Source: Synergistaceae bacterium (GTDB taxonomy: Bacteria > Synergistota > Synergistia > Synergistales > Aminobacteriaceae). Taken from it: DNA of 61,295 bases. The position numbers and the translations under genes are program-made. Below are positions 8,254 through 17,160 of this stretch, piece by piece; the first letter of the stretch is position 1; each line of letters begins with the position of its first letter. The stretch lies in contig JAHDKT010000009.1 in the NCBI GenBank assembly GCA_018436725.1, positions 1 through 61,295 of the forward strand, given 5' to 3'. The notes under the pieces were generated by a model that worked only from the letters and a program-made list of their open reading frames with translations, ran no database searches and had not been told where the DNA came from.

Positions 8254-8590
8254 CTTCTCGGTATGTGAAAATGGAGACGAGCGTTCATCGTTCCCGAAAA
8301 AAAGAGAGTCTGTCCGGAATCCGTGCGAAAGCAAGCGAATTCCGCGCGCCGCGTTCCTCCGCGCACGACGTTTTCTCGCCCCTTCGTCGATATTGTAGTC
8401 CGACTTGGCGTTTTCCGCACCTCTCTGCGCCGAGTAGCGCTTCTCCGCCGGGGACGGGACTCCGATCACCCATTCGATAAGGCGTCCGAGCCTGCAAGCG
8501 GAAGCTGTTCGTTTTTTCTCCCGGAGGGTACAATGATCCGGAAAAAGGCGGCGACGTCGAAGACTCGTGCTCCGAGGAGGGGATTGTGCC
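8254..8590. other. Divergent intergenic region
   Basis: 337 bases separate the response-regulator operon (minus) from the EVE-nuclease gene (plus). A TACAAT -10-like box lies on the plus strand at 8528-8533, about 58 bases before the nuclease ATG, and a minus-strand TACAAT lies near 8389-8394. Neither has a convincing -35 box. The reading frames that cross the region have no ribosome sites and I regard them as chance. Confidence 0.4.
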
Positions 8591-10207
8591 ATGCCGTTTT
8601 CTTCATTCGTCTGGAAGCTCTATATCGCTTCCGAAGAGGGCCGCTCGGCGATAGCGCGGGATCTTGCGGAGCACGCCGCGGCGTTCTCTCCTTCGCCTCG
8701 AACGCCGCCTTTCGACTTCGCGCTTTGTTCCGCGACTCTTGAGAACGGAGAGGTTTCAGGCCCCGTAGCGCAGGATGCGAACTCGACCGTCGACCTTCGA
8801 AGCCTCTTTCGTACGGAGTACGCCGAACATACCGTTTCCTCTCTTGAAGAGGCGGCGCAACTCTTTGCGTCCATTGCGGACGAGGGTTTGGAGTGGCGGG
8901 TCGATCTCGGAGAAGAGAAGCGTGTTCTCGTGTACGGAGGAGGGGAAGAGGATATCTTGGCCTACGAAGATATCATCCTCTCCATTCAGGGATTGAGTTC
9001 GGGAATGCACGAGGCGTTTCCCGAGTTCTTCTTCCCCTACCTATTCTCATGCTCATTCGATCGTCTTCAGCGAATCGGAGACAGGTTCGGCATCTCGTTG
9101 CCGGAGATTCCCGGGAGGCGCAAAGTCCGCGACAGGGCGCTCTATTATCTGCAAGTAAACCGGGAAATGCAGCGCTTCCGACGCGAACACGGCCTTTCTC
9201 CGGCTGAACTCAACGCCTTCCTTTACGATTTCGCCGAAAAAGAGATGGGAAAACAGGAGTTCGGGCAGCTTCCCCGTCCTTCGAAAATCTGGTTTCTCAT
9301 GGGCGGCGCGGGCGGAAACGGTGATTTCGAGTTTCTCGACGCGGCGGATGAGCGTTCTCTATCGTATTGGCAGGCAAGTTTGGAAGCCCGTCGAGGCGAT
9401 CTGGCGCTGGTATGGTGCGTTTCGCCGAGAAGCTCTCTGCATTCGATATGGCGGGTTCTCGACGACGGTTTCAACGACCCCTACTTTTTCTTCTATACAG
9501 CCGTACGAATAGGACGGCCCGTCCGAATGCCGCCGATTTCATTCAAAGAAATCGCCTCCCATCCTTCGCTGGCGAAGGCGCTTTTCGTTCGCGCGCACTT
9601 TCAAGGGTGCTCGGGTATGTCGTTTTCGGTGGAGGAATACTCCGCGATTCTGGAGATGATCCGGGCGAAGGGATTCGATCTTTCGGTATTGCCGGATGCT
9701 CCCGAAGCGCAACCTCTTCCCGATGTGGAACTCTTTTGCGAGCGCGACGTGGAGAGCGCGCTTGTGGAGCCTCTTCTGCGAAGAGCCGGCTTCTCGGAAG
9801 CGGACTGGATATATCAGTACCGTATCCGAATGGGAAGAGGCGAGCGCAACGTTCCGGACTATGTCGTCGGAGCCGAAGGCGGGGAGGGGGAGGAGAGCGC
9901 GGTCGTGCTGATAGAGTCGAAGTTCGATATTCCGGACGCTAAAAAGCGGAAGGACGCCTTTCTCCAAGGAAGATCGTATGCTCTGCGCCTTCAATGCGTC
10001 GTAATGATGTTGGCGGCTCTCCAGGGGGTATGGATATACAAGCGCGTCGAAAGCGGTTTCGACGAGGACCGCTACGTTTTTTATACTTGGAGAGAACTGG
10101 AAACGCCCGACGTGTTCGCAGGAGTAAAGCTGTTGATCGGGAAGGATGCCGCGGACAAGGAGCTGAACGCGCGCAGGCGGCGAAAAACGGCGCGAGCGAG
10201 GCGCTGA
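8591..10207 (+). CDS. EVE-like domain plus HsdR-N/PD-(D/E)XK nuclease, putative restriction enzyme
   Basis: 538 residues. The ATG follows GAGGAGG at 10 bases. Residues 1-230 are mostly helical (…FGISLPEIPGRR… LSPAELNAFLYDFA). Residues 233-365 resemble the EVE/PUA-like fold (WFLMGGAGGNGDFEF, WQASLEARRGDLALVW, ending in LFVRAHFQGCSGMSFS); this fold reads modified bases in DNA or RNA. Residues 395-510 look like the HsdR N-terminal nuclease: VPDY at about 420 and VLIESK at about 440 supply the PD…ExK catalytic pattern. The combination suggests a modification-dependent (type IV-like) nuclease for phage defence. No methyltransferase or specificity subunit is adjacent. The EVE call is by pattern only. 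Confidence 0.7.
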   Translation: MPFSSFVWKLYIASEEGRSAIARDLAEHAAAFSPSPRTPPFDFALCSATLENGEVSGPVAQDANSTVDLRSLFRTEYAEHTVSSLEEAAQLFASIADEGLEWRVDLGEEKRVLVYGGGEEDILAYEDIILSIQGLSSGMHEAFPEFFFPYLFSCSFDRLQRIGDRFGISLPEIPGRRKVRDRALYYLQVNREMQRFRREHGLSPAELNAFLYDFAEKEMGKQEFGQLPRPSKIWFLMGGAGGNGDFEFLDAADERSLSYWQASLEARRGDLALVWCVSPRSSLHSIWRVLDDGFNDPYFFFYTAVRIGRPVRMPPISFKEIASHPSLAKALFVRAHFQGCSGMSFSVEEYSAILEMIRAKGFDLSVLPDAPEAQPLPDVELFCERDVESALVEPLLRRAGFSEADWIYQYRIRMGRGERNVPDYVVGAEGGEGEESAVVLIESKFDIPDAKKRKDAFLQGRSYALRLQCVVMMLAALQGVWIYKRVESGFDEDRYVFYTWRELETPDVFAGVKLLIGKDAADKELNARRRRKTARARR

Positions 10208-10301
10208 GCGATACGTTGAGCGATGCGCGGGGTGTTCGAATAACCCCCGAAAAAGGTTGGTTGCTTGGCAACGACGCCGTTCGCCAGGGAAACGGCGAAT
10301 C

Positions 10302-11027
10302 TTATCGCTCGTCTTCGGACTTGGTCCTGTTGAGAACGGCGTTGAGCAGAAGCGTTGAGATCTTCTTCAAATGCGACCTCAGGGCTTGTTCGGCCCTTGC
10401 CGGGTTGCGGGAACACACTGCGTCGACGATCTCGGAGTGGGCTTCGAGAGCGCTCTGCAGATTTTCGTGCGTGGTTACGGAGCGTTTTATCTGCTCGTTC
10501 AGAAGGTCGTCGACGGACCATAAGAAACGTTTAAGTATTGGATTGTGAGAAATTTCCAGCAAGTGCCTATGAAATTCGACATCATACCGAAGAAACTGTT
10601 CCCGATCGTTCAGGGTATTTTCCATACATTCCTGAAGATGCTCGAGGCGACGCAGCTCTTCGTCCGTCGCTCTCTCGGCGGCCAGAACCACGGCCTTGGA
10701 TTCGATAAGCTCTCTCGCTTCCAAAAAGTCCCGCATATGAATATCGCCCATCGAAAAAAGGTCGCGCATTCCCTGGCGGAAGGCCTGCTCCTTGTTTCCC
10801 GCGTCGGCTCTTACGTATGTTCCGTCTCCTTGCCGAACGGTAAGAACACCTAAGGATTCGAGTCGTTTGATCGCTTCTCGCAATGCGGTTCTACTTACCC
10901 CGAGCGCGACGGTGAACTCTCTTTCGGGAGGAATTTTGTCCCCCGGAAGAAAGCGTTTATTTTGAATAGATTGTAAAATATGCTCGACAACGGAATCGAC
11001 TAAAGAAATTCTTTTAATTGTCTGCAT
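10302..11027 (-). CDS. FadR-subfamily GntR transcriptional regulator
   Basis: An N-terminal winged helix (ISLVDSVVEHILQSIQNKRF, PPEREFTVALGVSRTALREAI, LTVRQGDGTYV) is joined to an all-helical FCD ligand domain with the metal-binding residues D…H…H (YDVEFHRHLLEISHN… EAHSEIVDAV). ATG 11027 is preceded by GGAG; the upstream starts lack ribosome sites. About 241 residues, normal for FadR. It is the last gene after the TRAP and dehydratase genes, so it most likely senses the sugar acid or a product and controls the operon. Confidence 0.92.
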   Translation of the reverse strand: MQTIKRISLVDSVVEHILQSIQNKRFLPGDKIPPEREFTVALGVSRTALREAIKRLESLGVLTVRQGDGTYVRADAGNKEQAFRQGMRDLFSMGDIHMRDFLEARELIESKAVVLAAERATDEELRRLEHLQECMENTLNDREQFLRYDVEFHRHLLEISHNPILKRFLWSVDDLLNEQIKRSVTTHENLQSALEAHSEIVDAVCSRNPARAEQALRSHLKKISTLLLNAVLNRTKSEDER

Positions 11028-11084
11028 GGATTGATCTTCTCCGCGCTCTCGATTATTCATAATATGCAACGTGTATATGGGTTA

Positions 11085-11093
11085 ATTATAACA
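11085..11093 (-). promoter_or_regulatory. Extended -10 promoter of the GntR gene
   Basis: TGTTATAAT on the minus strand is a perfect extended -10 element about 60 bases before the regulator ATG, inside an AT-rich gap. It would let the regulator be made independently of the TRAP operon. There is no good -35 box, as expected for extended -10 promoters. Confidence 0.5.
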
Positions 11094-11198
11094 AAATATT
11101 CGATATGCGGATACCCTTCGGTTCCTCGATATGAAGCTCTTTCGAAAAGAGCGCCGGAAGTCCCCGCGAAGTTCGGGAACCTCCGACGCTCCGCGGTT

Positions 11199-12401
11199 TT
11201 ATTTCACGGTCCACGCAAGATAGTCGCGGACCACCTCGTCGTTGAGCGCCTGCCCGAGGCCGGGAAGGTCGGGAATTTCGTACTGCCCGTTCCGCGGCTG
11301 GTAGTCGTGAACGCACAGCTCGCGAATTTCCGGTTTGAGCGCGTAGGTGTGATGCTCGTGGATGATGAAGTTGGGAATGACCGCCTCGATATGAAGAGAG
11401 GCCGCCGTGGAAACCGGTCCTCCGCACACATGGATCTGCACCGTCGCGTCGTAAATGTTGGCGTAGTCGCAAATTTTCTTGCCCTCGGTTATGCCGCCGA
11501 CCAGGCAAAGATCCGGCTGGATGACCGCGAGAGCCTGTTTCTCGAAAAACGGACGGTACCCCCATCGCGTATAAATTCTCTCTCCGGAGGCGATCGGGAT
11601 TTTCACGCTTCTCGCGACGAGCGCCATGTTGTCGACGTTCAGAGGGTAGATGGGTTCTTCGTAGTAGAAAATATTGAACTCTTCGAGAGCCCGCCCGAGT
11701 TGAATGGCGGAGTTGACGCCGAGGTAGCTATGAATTTCGATGATGATGTCGACCTTCGGGCCGACGGCTTCTCGGATCGCCCGGACGCGGTCGACGGCCA
11801 TACGAATCTGGTCGTCTTTCAGTATTCCGTACAAATTCCAGGCTTCGGGGGAGACCAAGGGGCGATTCCCCTGACGATCGATCATTACGGGGTCCACTTT
11901 GACGCAGTCGTATCCCTCCGCGACGGCTTTCTTCGCCGCTTCCGCGTACTGTTCCGGCTCGGTGAGCACCTTGTACTGAACTCCCCAGTCGAACTGGAGC
12001 TGGCTGGCGTAGGTGCGGAGCGACTCTTTCGTCTTGCCTCCGAGCATTTGGTAGACGGGAGTGTTCAGCGCCTTGCCCCGGATGTCCCAGAAGGCGATGT
12101 CGAGCGCGCTCATCCCGCCGTAGACGACGGGGCCTCCGCCCATTCCCCAGAAAGTGCCCCTGAAAAGAAATTCCCATATCGATTCGACCTTCATAGGGTC
12201 TTTCCCAATGACCAGTTTCGCGAGATCCCGGACGATGCCCACCGACGCCTTGGACGCGCTCCCGTAGGCAAGCCCCACTTCGCCTATGCCGCTGATCCCT
12301 TCGTCCGTGTTTACTCGTATGAGCACGGGGTTGAAGGATGCCATATTGGGGTCTTTTCGGTTGACTTCGCAATCAAAAATCTCGACGTTTGTGATTTTCA
12401 C
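11199..12401 (-). CDS. Enolase-superfamily sugar-acid dehydratase
   Basis: 400 residues of the mandelate racemase/muconate lactonising family. GTG 12401 has AAAGGGTG 6-7 bases upstream. The capping domain (MKITNVEIFDCEV…) precedes a TIM barrel. The metal ligands fit IIIEIH, YYEEP and ASGER; the catalytic His fits QIHVCGGPV. An acidic residue and His two apart on the first metal strand, with a late His, point to acid-sugar dehydratases such as galactonate dehydratase rather than racemases. It sits between the TRAP permease and a FadR-type regulator, so it probably acts first on the imported sugar acid. The exact substrate cannot be told. Confidence 0.85.
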   Translation of the reverse strand: MKITNVEIFDCEVNRKDPNMASFNPVLIRVNTDEGISGIGEVGLAYGSASKASVGIVRDLAKLVIGKDPMKVESIWEFLFRGTFWGMGGGPVVYGGMSALDIAFWDIRGKALNTPVYQMLGGKTKESLRTYASQLQFDWGVQYKVLTEPEQYAEAAKKAVAEGYDCVKVDPVMIDRQGNRPLVSPEAWNLYGILKDDQIRMAVDRVRAIREAVGPKVDIIIEIHSYLGVNSAIQLGRALEEFNIFYYEEPIYPLNVDNMALVARSVKIPIASGERIYTRWGYRPFFEKQALAVIQPDLCLVGGITEGKKICDYANIYDATVQIHVCGGPVSTAASLHIEAVIPNFIIHEHHTYALKPEIRELCVHDYQPRNGQYEIPDLPGLGQALNDEVVRDYLAWTVK

Positions 12402-12489
12402 GGCGCACACCCTTTCTTTGCGAAATAGTAAAACGCGGTTGCCTCGTATGCGCGTGCGGATCGCGCGCACGAAGAGTTTTTTCGGTACG

Positions 12490-13770
12490 TTACCTGATAA
12501 ACCGCAAGATTCCGATGCTGAGCGAGGGAATATACGTGATCAGGAAAAGCGTCGCTATCATGGCGAAAACGAACGGCAGCGATTCTTTCACCACCTCGGG
12601 AACGGGAACTTTCGTCAAAGCCGAAGTCAGGTAGAGATTGGTCGCCATAGGAGGCGTGACGAAACCCAAGGCGAGGTTGATGGTGACGATGACGCCGAAG
12701 TGCACGGGATCCACGCCGAGGGGCTGAACGATGGCCAGTAAAAGCGGGGAGAAGATGAGGTTGGCGGACATGGTGTCCATAAGCATGCCGACGATAAGAA
12801 GAAACACGTTGATGATCCCCAGGACGACGTACTTGTTCCGGGAGATCGCCCCCACGATATCGCCGAGCGCCGCCGGCAGCTGCGTGAAAGAGACTAAAAA
12901 CGACAGGGAGTTGGCGACCCCGAACGTAAGGAAAATAATGCCCACGACCGAGGCGTTGTCGATGAATATCTCGAAAATATCTTTGAACTTCAGTTCTTTA
13001 TAGAAGAATTTGCCCACGATTATCCCGTAGACGCACCCGACGACGCCCGCCTCGGTGGGGGTGAAGACGCCGCCGTAAATACCGCCGAGGATAATCACCG
13101 GGAGGACCAGAGCCCATTTCGCCTCCCAAACGGCTCTCGCTTTTTCCGAGAAAGAAGCGTTCTCGCCGGTACCGCCGTACCCTCTCCTCCTGCCGATGTA
13201 CCATGCCACCCCCATCAGACTGAGTCCGCAGAGAATGCCGGGGATGATTCCGGCAAGGAAGAGGTCGCCTATCGACGTCTGCGTTCCCACTCCGTAGACG
13301 ACCATGGGAATGCTCGGCGGGATGATGATGCCGAGACCCCCGGCCGTCGCAATGAGTCCGGCGGCGAACTCTTTATGGTAGCCGAACTTCTGCATCTGGG
13401 GGTACATGATGCTTCCTATCGCGGCGACGGTCGCGGGAGCGGAGCCTGAAATGGCGCCGAAAAAAAGACAACCGACGATGGTGACGATAGCCAGCCCGGA
13501 CGTCGTATTGCCCAAGAGTTTATTCGCCACGTTGACCAGGCGGCGGGAAAGTCCGCCGCTTTCCATGATCGTTCCGACCAGGCAAAAGAACGGAATCGCC
13601 AGAAGAGGAAACGAGTAGAGGCCCGTGTACATGTTGAGCGCCACGAAAGAAAGGTTGCCTACGGGGTAGATGAATGTGAACGTTATGACCGCCAGGCCTA
13701 TCGCCACGGCGATATGCAGGCTGGAGAAAAGGAAAAGAAAGAACAGCCCCATGAGCACTAAAGGTTCCAT
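12490..13770 (-). CDS. dctM: TRAP transporter large permease (DctM)
   Basis: 426 residues with about twelve hydrophobic helices and the DctM signatures (FFGAISGSAPATVAAIGSIM, IIPPSIPMVVYGV, LALGFVTPPMATNLYLTS). It forms the Na+-coupled channel of a TRAP importer with the DctQ subunit, whose gene overlaps its start by 13 bases, and the binding protein upstream. GGGGGT precedes the ATG. Confidence 0.95.
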   Translation of the reverse strand: MEPLVLMGLFFLFLFSSLHIAVAIGLAVITFTFIYPVGNLSFVALNMYTGLYSFPLLAIPFFCLVGTIMESGGLSRRLVNVANKLLGNTTSGLAIVTIVGCLFFGAISGSAPATVAAIGSIMYPQMQKFGYHKEFAAGLIATAGGLGIIIPPSIPMVVYGVGTQTSIGDLFLAGIIPGILCGLSLMGVAWYIGRRRGYGGTGENASFSEKARAVWEAKWALVLPVIILGGIYGGVFTPTEAGVVGCVYGIIVGKFFYKELKFKDIFEIFIDNASVVGIIFLTFGVANSLSFLVSFTQLPAALGDIVGAISRNKYVVLGIINVFLLIVGMLMDTMSANLIFSPLLLAIVQPLGVDPVHFGVIVTINLALGFVTPPMATNLYLTSALTKVPVPEVVKESLPFVFAMIATLFLITYIPSLSIGILRFIR

Positions 13771-14282
13771 CGTTTACCCCCCCTTGGCTCGTCGGCTTTC
13801 TTCATCGCTTTGTATTCCCGCCAATGCCGCAGCGTATCCTGAAGAACGCGAAGCGCGATCACCGCGAAGGCGGCGGGAACGGCCGCGATGGAAATCCAGC
13901 GGGGAATTCCCGTGGCCGCGAATACCTGGTTCGTGTTTTTCGCCAACATCGTCATTTCGAAGCTCCCCTTCATAATGAAAAGGGCGAATCCGAAAAAAAC
14001 GATGTTCACAAGCATTGAAACGATTTTTTGCCCTCTTTCTCCGAAAAGGAGCATCGGCAGCAGTTCTATTCGTAGGTGTCGTCTTCTTGTCACGGAGAGC
14101 GCGGAGCCGAAATACGCGAGCCAGAGAAGGGAAAACAGCGACGCCTCTTCCGTCCATGTGAGGGACATGTTGAAAACATATCTGGAGACGACCCCTAAAA
14201 AGCAGCTTGCGAGCAGCACCGTCGTCGATAGCGCCACGATCGTCTTTTCAATATTGCTTTCCAGCCATCGTAGAATATTCAT
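13758..14282 (-). CDS. dctQ: TRAP transporter small permease (DctQ)
   Basis: 174 residues with four membrane helices and the DctQ pattern (VVSRYVFNMSLTWTEEASLFSLLWLAYFGSA… RRRHLRIELL). It partners the large permease whose gene overlaps its 3' end, giving translational coupling. AAAGGAG precedes the ATG. Confidence 0.95.
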   Translation of the reverse strand: MNILRWLESNIEKTIVALSTTVLLASCFLGVVSRYVFNMSLTWTEEASLFSLLWLAYFGSALSVTRRRHLRIELLPMLLFGERGQKIVSMLVNIVFFGFALFIMKGSFEMTMLAKNTNQVFAATGIPRWISIAAVPAAFAVIALRVLQDTLRHWREYKAMKKADEPRGGKRWNL

Positions 14283-14339
14283 AGCACTCGCTCCTTTATT
14301 TCCTCATCCGGGGGCGGGAAGTATCGGGCGCGGATGACT

Positions 14340-14384
14340 GCGAAGACGCCCCTTCATTTCAAAGAAAACGAGAGGCGCCTTCGC
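14340..14384 (-). promoter_or_regulatory. Intercistronic hairpin between dctP and dctQ
   Basis: Arms 14340-14352 and 14372-14384 pair over about 12 bp with one mismatch, between the binding-protein gene and the permease genes. No T-run follows. Such hairpins commonly protect the upstream message or partly stop transcription, giving more binding protein than permease. Confidence 0.55.
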
Positions 14385-14398
14385 GGGGGAGAATGTCG

Positions 14399-15451
14399 CT
14401 ATTTTCCGAGAGATTCTTTTTCGATACGGGCAAACTCGCCCATGAAATAATCGTAATACTCCTGTCCCACCTGCTTGACCACTTCTTCTTTGGAAACCGG
14501 AAGACCGATCTCTCTGAGTTTGTCTATCTCGGCCGCGGGAACTTCCCGAACATCCATTTTCTCCTTCGCCAGCTCCATGAACTTTTTTTCGGAAGCGTCG
14601 AGCTGTTTGACGTAGACTTCGTCGGCGATCGCGGCGGACTCTTCGAAGGCCTTGCGCACCTTCTCGGGAAGCGCCTGGTACCACTGTTCGTTTACGAGCA
14701 GCACGTTGTAGTCCAGAAGATGTCCCGTAAGAGATAGGTACTTCGTGACTTCGTACAGGCGGGCCTGGTAGATATTGACAAGTGGATTTTCCGTCGCGGA
14801 GACCACTCCCTGCTGAAGCGAGGTGAACAGTTCCGCCCAGGTGATGGGCGTCGGGTTGCATCCGAAGGCTTTGAAGGCGGCGAGCTGAACGGGGTTCGGC
14901 TGACAGCGGATTTTTATGCCTTTTAAATCCTCTACTGAATTGATCGGTTTGTCCTTGGAGAGTATATGCCGGAAACCGAAATCCCAGAAGGAGACTATGC
15001 GGAGGTGCGTATCTTCTATGACTCTCTGCCGAATCTTCTCGCCCAACGGCCCCTGGAAGGCTTTTCTGGCGATCTCGTTATGGGGGTAGGGGACGACGAA
15101 CAACGCGTTGAGAGGGATCATCGCTTTCGAATACTCCGCCAAGGAGGCTGCCGGAATGTTCATCATCTGTATCATCTGGTTCTGCGCGCCGTTGATCCCC
15201 TCGGCGTACGTTCTTGCGAGTTGGGCGTCCCAGTAGATCTTTACCTCGGCTTCGTCCGGCACCCTTTTCGTCATCTCGTCGACGAAGCTCTGATACCAGT
15301 GAATCGTAGGAAGGTCCGGGGTTGCTTTCGGGTTGGACGATACGTTCGCCCTTATGACTATCTTCGCCGCTTCGGCGGGGTGCGTACCGCCGGCGCCGAA
15401 AGCGAAAGCCGCCAAAGTGAAAAGTACCAGCAGAGTTATTGCCTTTTTCAT
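14399..15451 (-). CDS. dctP: TRAP transporter substrate-binding protein (DctP family)
   Basis: 350 residues from ATG 15451, preceded by AGGAGGTA. A signal peptide ends near THPAEA|AKIVI. The DctP core follows: IRANVSSNPKATPD, WDAQLARTYAEGINGAQ, the substrate-carboxylate arginine in LKGIKIRCQPNPVQLAAF, and WAELFTSLQQGVVSATENP. It captures a carboxylate, likely a sugar acid given the downstream dehydratase, and delivers it to DctQM. First gene of the operon, behind a strong promoter. Confidence 0.95.
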   Translation of the reverse strand: MKKAITLLVLFTLAAFAFGAGGTHPAEAAKIVIRANVSSNPKATPDLPTIHWYQSFVDEMTKRVPDEAEVKIYWDAQLARTYAEGINGAQNQMIQMMNIPAASLAEYSKAMIPLNALFVVPYPHNEIARKAFQGPLGEKIRQRVIEDTHLRIVSFWDFGFRHILSKDKPINSVEDLKGIKIRCQPNPVQLAAFKAFGCNPTPITWAELFTSLQQGVVSATENPLVNIYQARLYEVTKYLSLTGHLLDYNVLLVNEQWYQALPEKVRKAFEESAAIADEVYVKQLDASEKKFMELAKEKMDVREVPAAEIDKLREIGLPVSKEEVVKQVGQEYYDYFMGEFARIEKESLGK

Positions 15452-15577
15452 ACGAATACCTCCTTTTTCCCCTGATCCCATGGGTTCTTATGTTCCAGGA
15501 TTCTCCGCGCGCACCGCCCTTTTTTCGCTTCTCCATAACACCCCCTTCGTATACGGAAGAAGCCGTTCGGCAGAAAT

Positions 15578-15599
15578 TGGTATTATGTTATTATGACCA
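15578..15599. promoter_or_regulatory. Candidate GntR operator
   Basis: The dyad TGGT…ACCA spans 22 bases with internal ATTATG repeats and lies just downstream of the TRAP -10 box, overlapping the start of transcription. FadR-family operators are often TGGT-N-ACCA dyads. The regulator encoded at the operon end is the natural candidate to bind here. Confidence 0.5.
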
Positions 15600-15603
15600 T
15601 ATC

Positions 15604-15632
15604 AATATATTCGTAATTATTGCGTATGTCAA
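15604..15632 (-). promoter_or_regulatory. Promoter of the TRAP/dehydratase operon
   Basis: On the minus strand TTGACA (15632-15627) and TATATT (15609-15604) are separated by exactly 17 bases. The leader to the dctP ATG is about 145 bases and carries the TGGT/ACCA dyad at its start. Confidence 0.8.
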
Positions 15633-15730
15633 GAGGCTTGGAAAATTTAGCGACGGAGTACTATTCGAAGAACGATCTACGCAACGGTTTGGACGGGTTT
15701 TTTTCGGGAGTCGTCGGCTATGGAAAGCAA

Positions 15731-15770
15731 ACGCCCCTCCCGTGCAGAGAAAAGTTCGAGAGAGGGGCGT
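15731..15770 (-). terminator. Terminator of the MbfA-like gene
   Basis: A 9-bp stem, ACGCCCCTC with GAGGGGCGT, encloses a 22-base loop and is followed on the minus strand by TTTGCTTT. It separates the iron-transporter gene from the TRAP operon promoter. Confidence 0.7.
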
Positions 15771-15813
15771 TCCGTGTTTTTCCGCGATTTATCGGGGGAC
15801 GGGCGCGGCGCGT

Positions 15814-16695
15814 CTATATTTCGATGCCGAGCAGCCGCTTGGCGAGCAGGCCGATTACGAAGGAGATCGCCGCCACGCTCAAGCTGATGGTTCCCATTTC
15901 CGCGAAGCGCGGCCAGAAGGGAATGGACTGCACCACGGAGACGTAGTAGTTGAACACGGCGATGATCAGCACCACCACGGTCAACATGACGCCGAACGCC
16001 GCCAGGTAAAGGGTGTTCGGCAGCAGCAGGTAGGGGAGCACCATCAGCGCGACGGTGACCAGATAGGCCATTCCCGTGTAGAAGCTTGACTTGAGGGCTT
16101 TCGCGTTTCCGTCGGCGCGTTCGGCCAGATAGTTGGACGCCGCCATCGAGAGCGTCGCCGAGACGCCGGTGATGATTCCCGAAAGGGCCACGAGCCGGGT
16201 ATTCATCAGCGCGAAGGTCAGGCCGGCGATCGTGCCGGTGAGTTCCACGAGCGCGTCGTTCAATCCCAGCACCATGGAGCCGATGTAGTGCAGTCGTTCT
16301 TCGTCCACCATCGCCATAAGGCGTTTTTCGTGTTCGTCCTCGTCCTCGATGATCGCCCGCGCTTCGGGGATCTCCTCCTCGATTTCGCGCAACTCCCGGG
16401 CGCCGTAGTCTTCCGCCTGTTCGAAGAACTTGATGGTGAAGGTATCGCCCAGCAAGACGTGGAGTATCTTGAAGAAAAGTATCTTTACTCGGTCGGGCAT
16501 TACTTCCCTTCCCGTATACCGCTTCCATGTCGCGCAATGCCTCAGTTCGGCCTCCGCGATTTCCAGCAGGGCGTTCCTGTTCTCTTCGTTTCGTTGACGT
16601 CCGGCGATATACGTGTACAAAATGCTCGATGTCAGCTCGTCGCGCTGGAATTTGAGTATGCGCCTGTAAATTGAGGGACTCAGACTATACCGCAT
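15814..16695 (-). CDS. MbfA-like iron exporter: ferritin-like domain plus VIT1/CCC1 membrane domain
   Basis: 293 residues from ATG 16695. The N-terminal 130 residues are a rubrerythrin/ferritin-like helical bundle with two ExxH pairs (EAELRHCATW and EDEHEKRL), the diiron ligand pattern. The C-terminal half is a VIT1/CCC1 domain with about five membrane helices (IGSMVLGLNDALVELTG, FALMNTRLVALSGIITG, SMAASNYLAERADG). Membrane-bound ferritins of this type export iron or manganese to limit toxicity. The gene stands alone, with an extended -10 (TGATAGAAT) about 90 bases upstream and its own terminator. An upstream TTG at 16770 lacks a ribosome site. Confidence 0.88.
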   Translation of the reverse strand: MRYSLSPSIYRRILKFQRDELTSSILYTYIAGRQRNEENRNALLEIAEAELRHCATWKRYTGREVMPDRVKILFFKILHVLLGDTFTIKFFEQAEDYGARELREIEEEIPEARAIIEDEDEHEKRLMAMVDEERLHYIGSMVLGLNDALVELTGTIAGLTFALMNTRLVALSGIITGVSATLSMAASNYLAERADGNAKALKSSFYTGMAYLVTVALMVLPYLLLPNTLYLAAFGVMLTVVVLIIAVFNYYVSVVQSIPFWPRFAEMGTISLSVAAISFVIGLLAKRLLGIEI

Positions 16696-17160
16696 GCTGC
16701 GCCTGCCTTTCTCCGGTGTCGCCCGGGAATCGTCGGGTGAGCGTTCGAGGTTCCGCTCTTGTATTTTCAACGCTTTATTCTATCATGTGAGCATCATGCC
16801 GGAGCTTCGCCGCTTCCCGGAGAGCCATATTGTGAAATAGTGAACATTTTATTTCGGGCGGGAGTGGACTTCGGTTGTACGCACTGCTACAATGAGGTCC
16901 GCAACTTTTGTGAACGCAAGTGCGTTTCGAAGAACGGCGCTGCCGACGACTTCTCCGACGGCGCGACGTTTCAGAGGAGGCCGGAAGGAATCATCCGGAG
17001 AGACGTGGAATCGCCCTCCGGGAAAGGTCGAGGGGGTGAAAACGGCCTGTCTCGATCCGGAAAAGGATGGGAGAGGCGCCGCATCGCGACTGCGAAGGCG
17101 CCGGGCCGGTTGGAAGCAACCGGAACAGAGCGTTTATGCGATTCGAAAGGAGTGCGTTCG
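16696..17160. other. Divergent intergenic region with a structured leader
   Basis: This separates the iron exporter (minus) from the orphan binding protein (plus). The last 110 bases can fold: GGCGCC pairs with GGCGCC (17075-17102) and CCGGTT with AACCGG (17106-17123) before the AAGGAG ribosome site. I compared it by eye with glycine, TPP, cobalamin, FMN and c-di-GMP riboswitch cores and none fits. No coding sequence is convincing here. Confidence 0.4.

Noticed and set aside
17052..17126. Glycine or cobalamin riboswitch
   Set aside because: GGAGAG and GCGCCG resemble parts of a glycine aptamer, but the order and remaining conserved bases do not fit.
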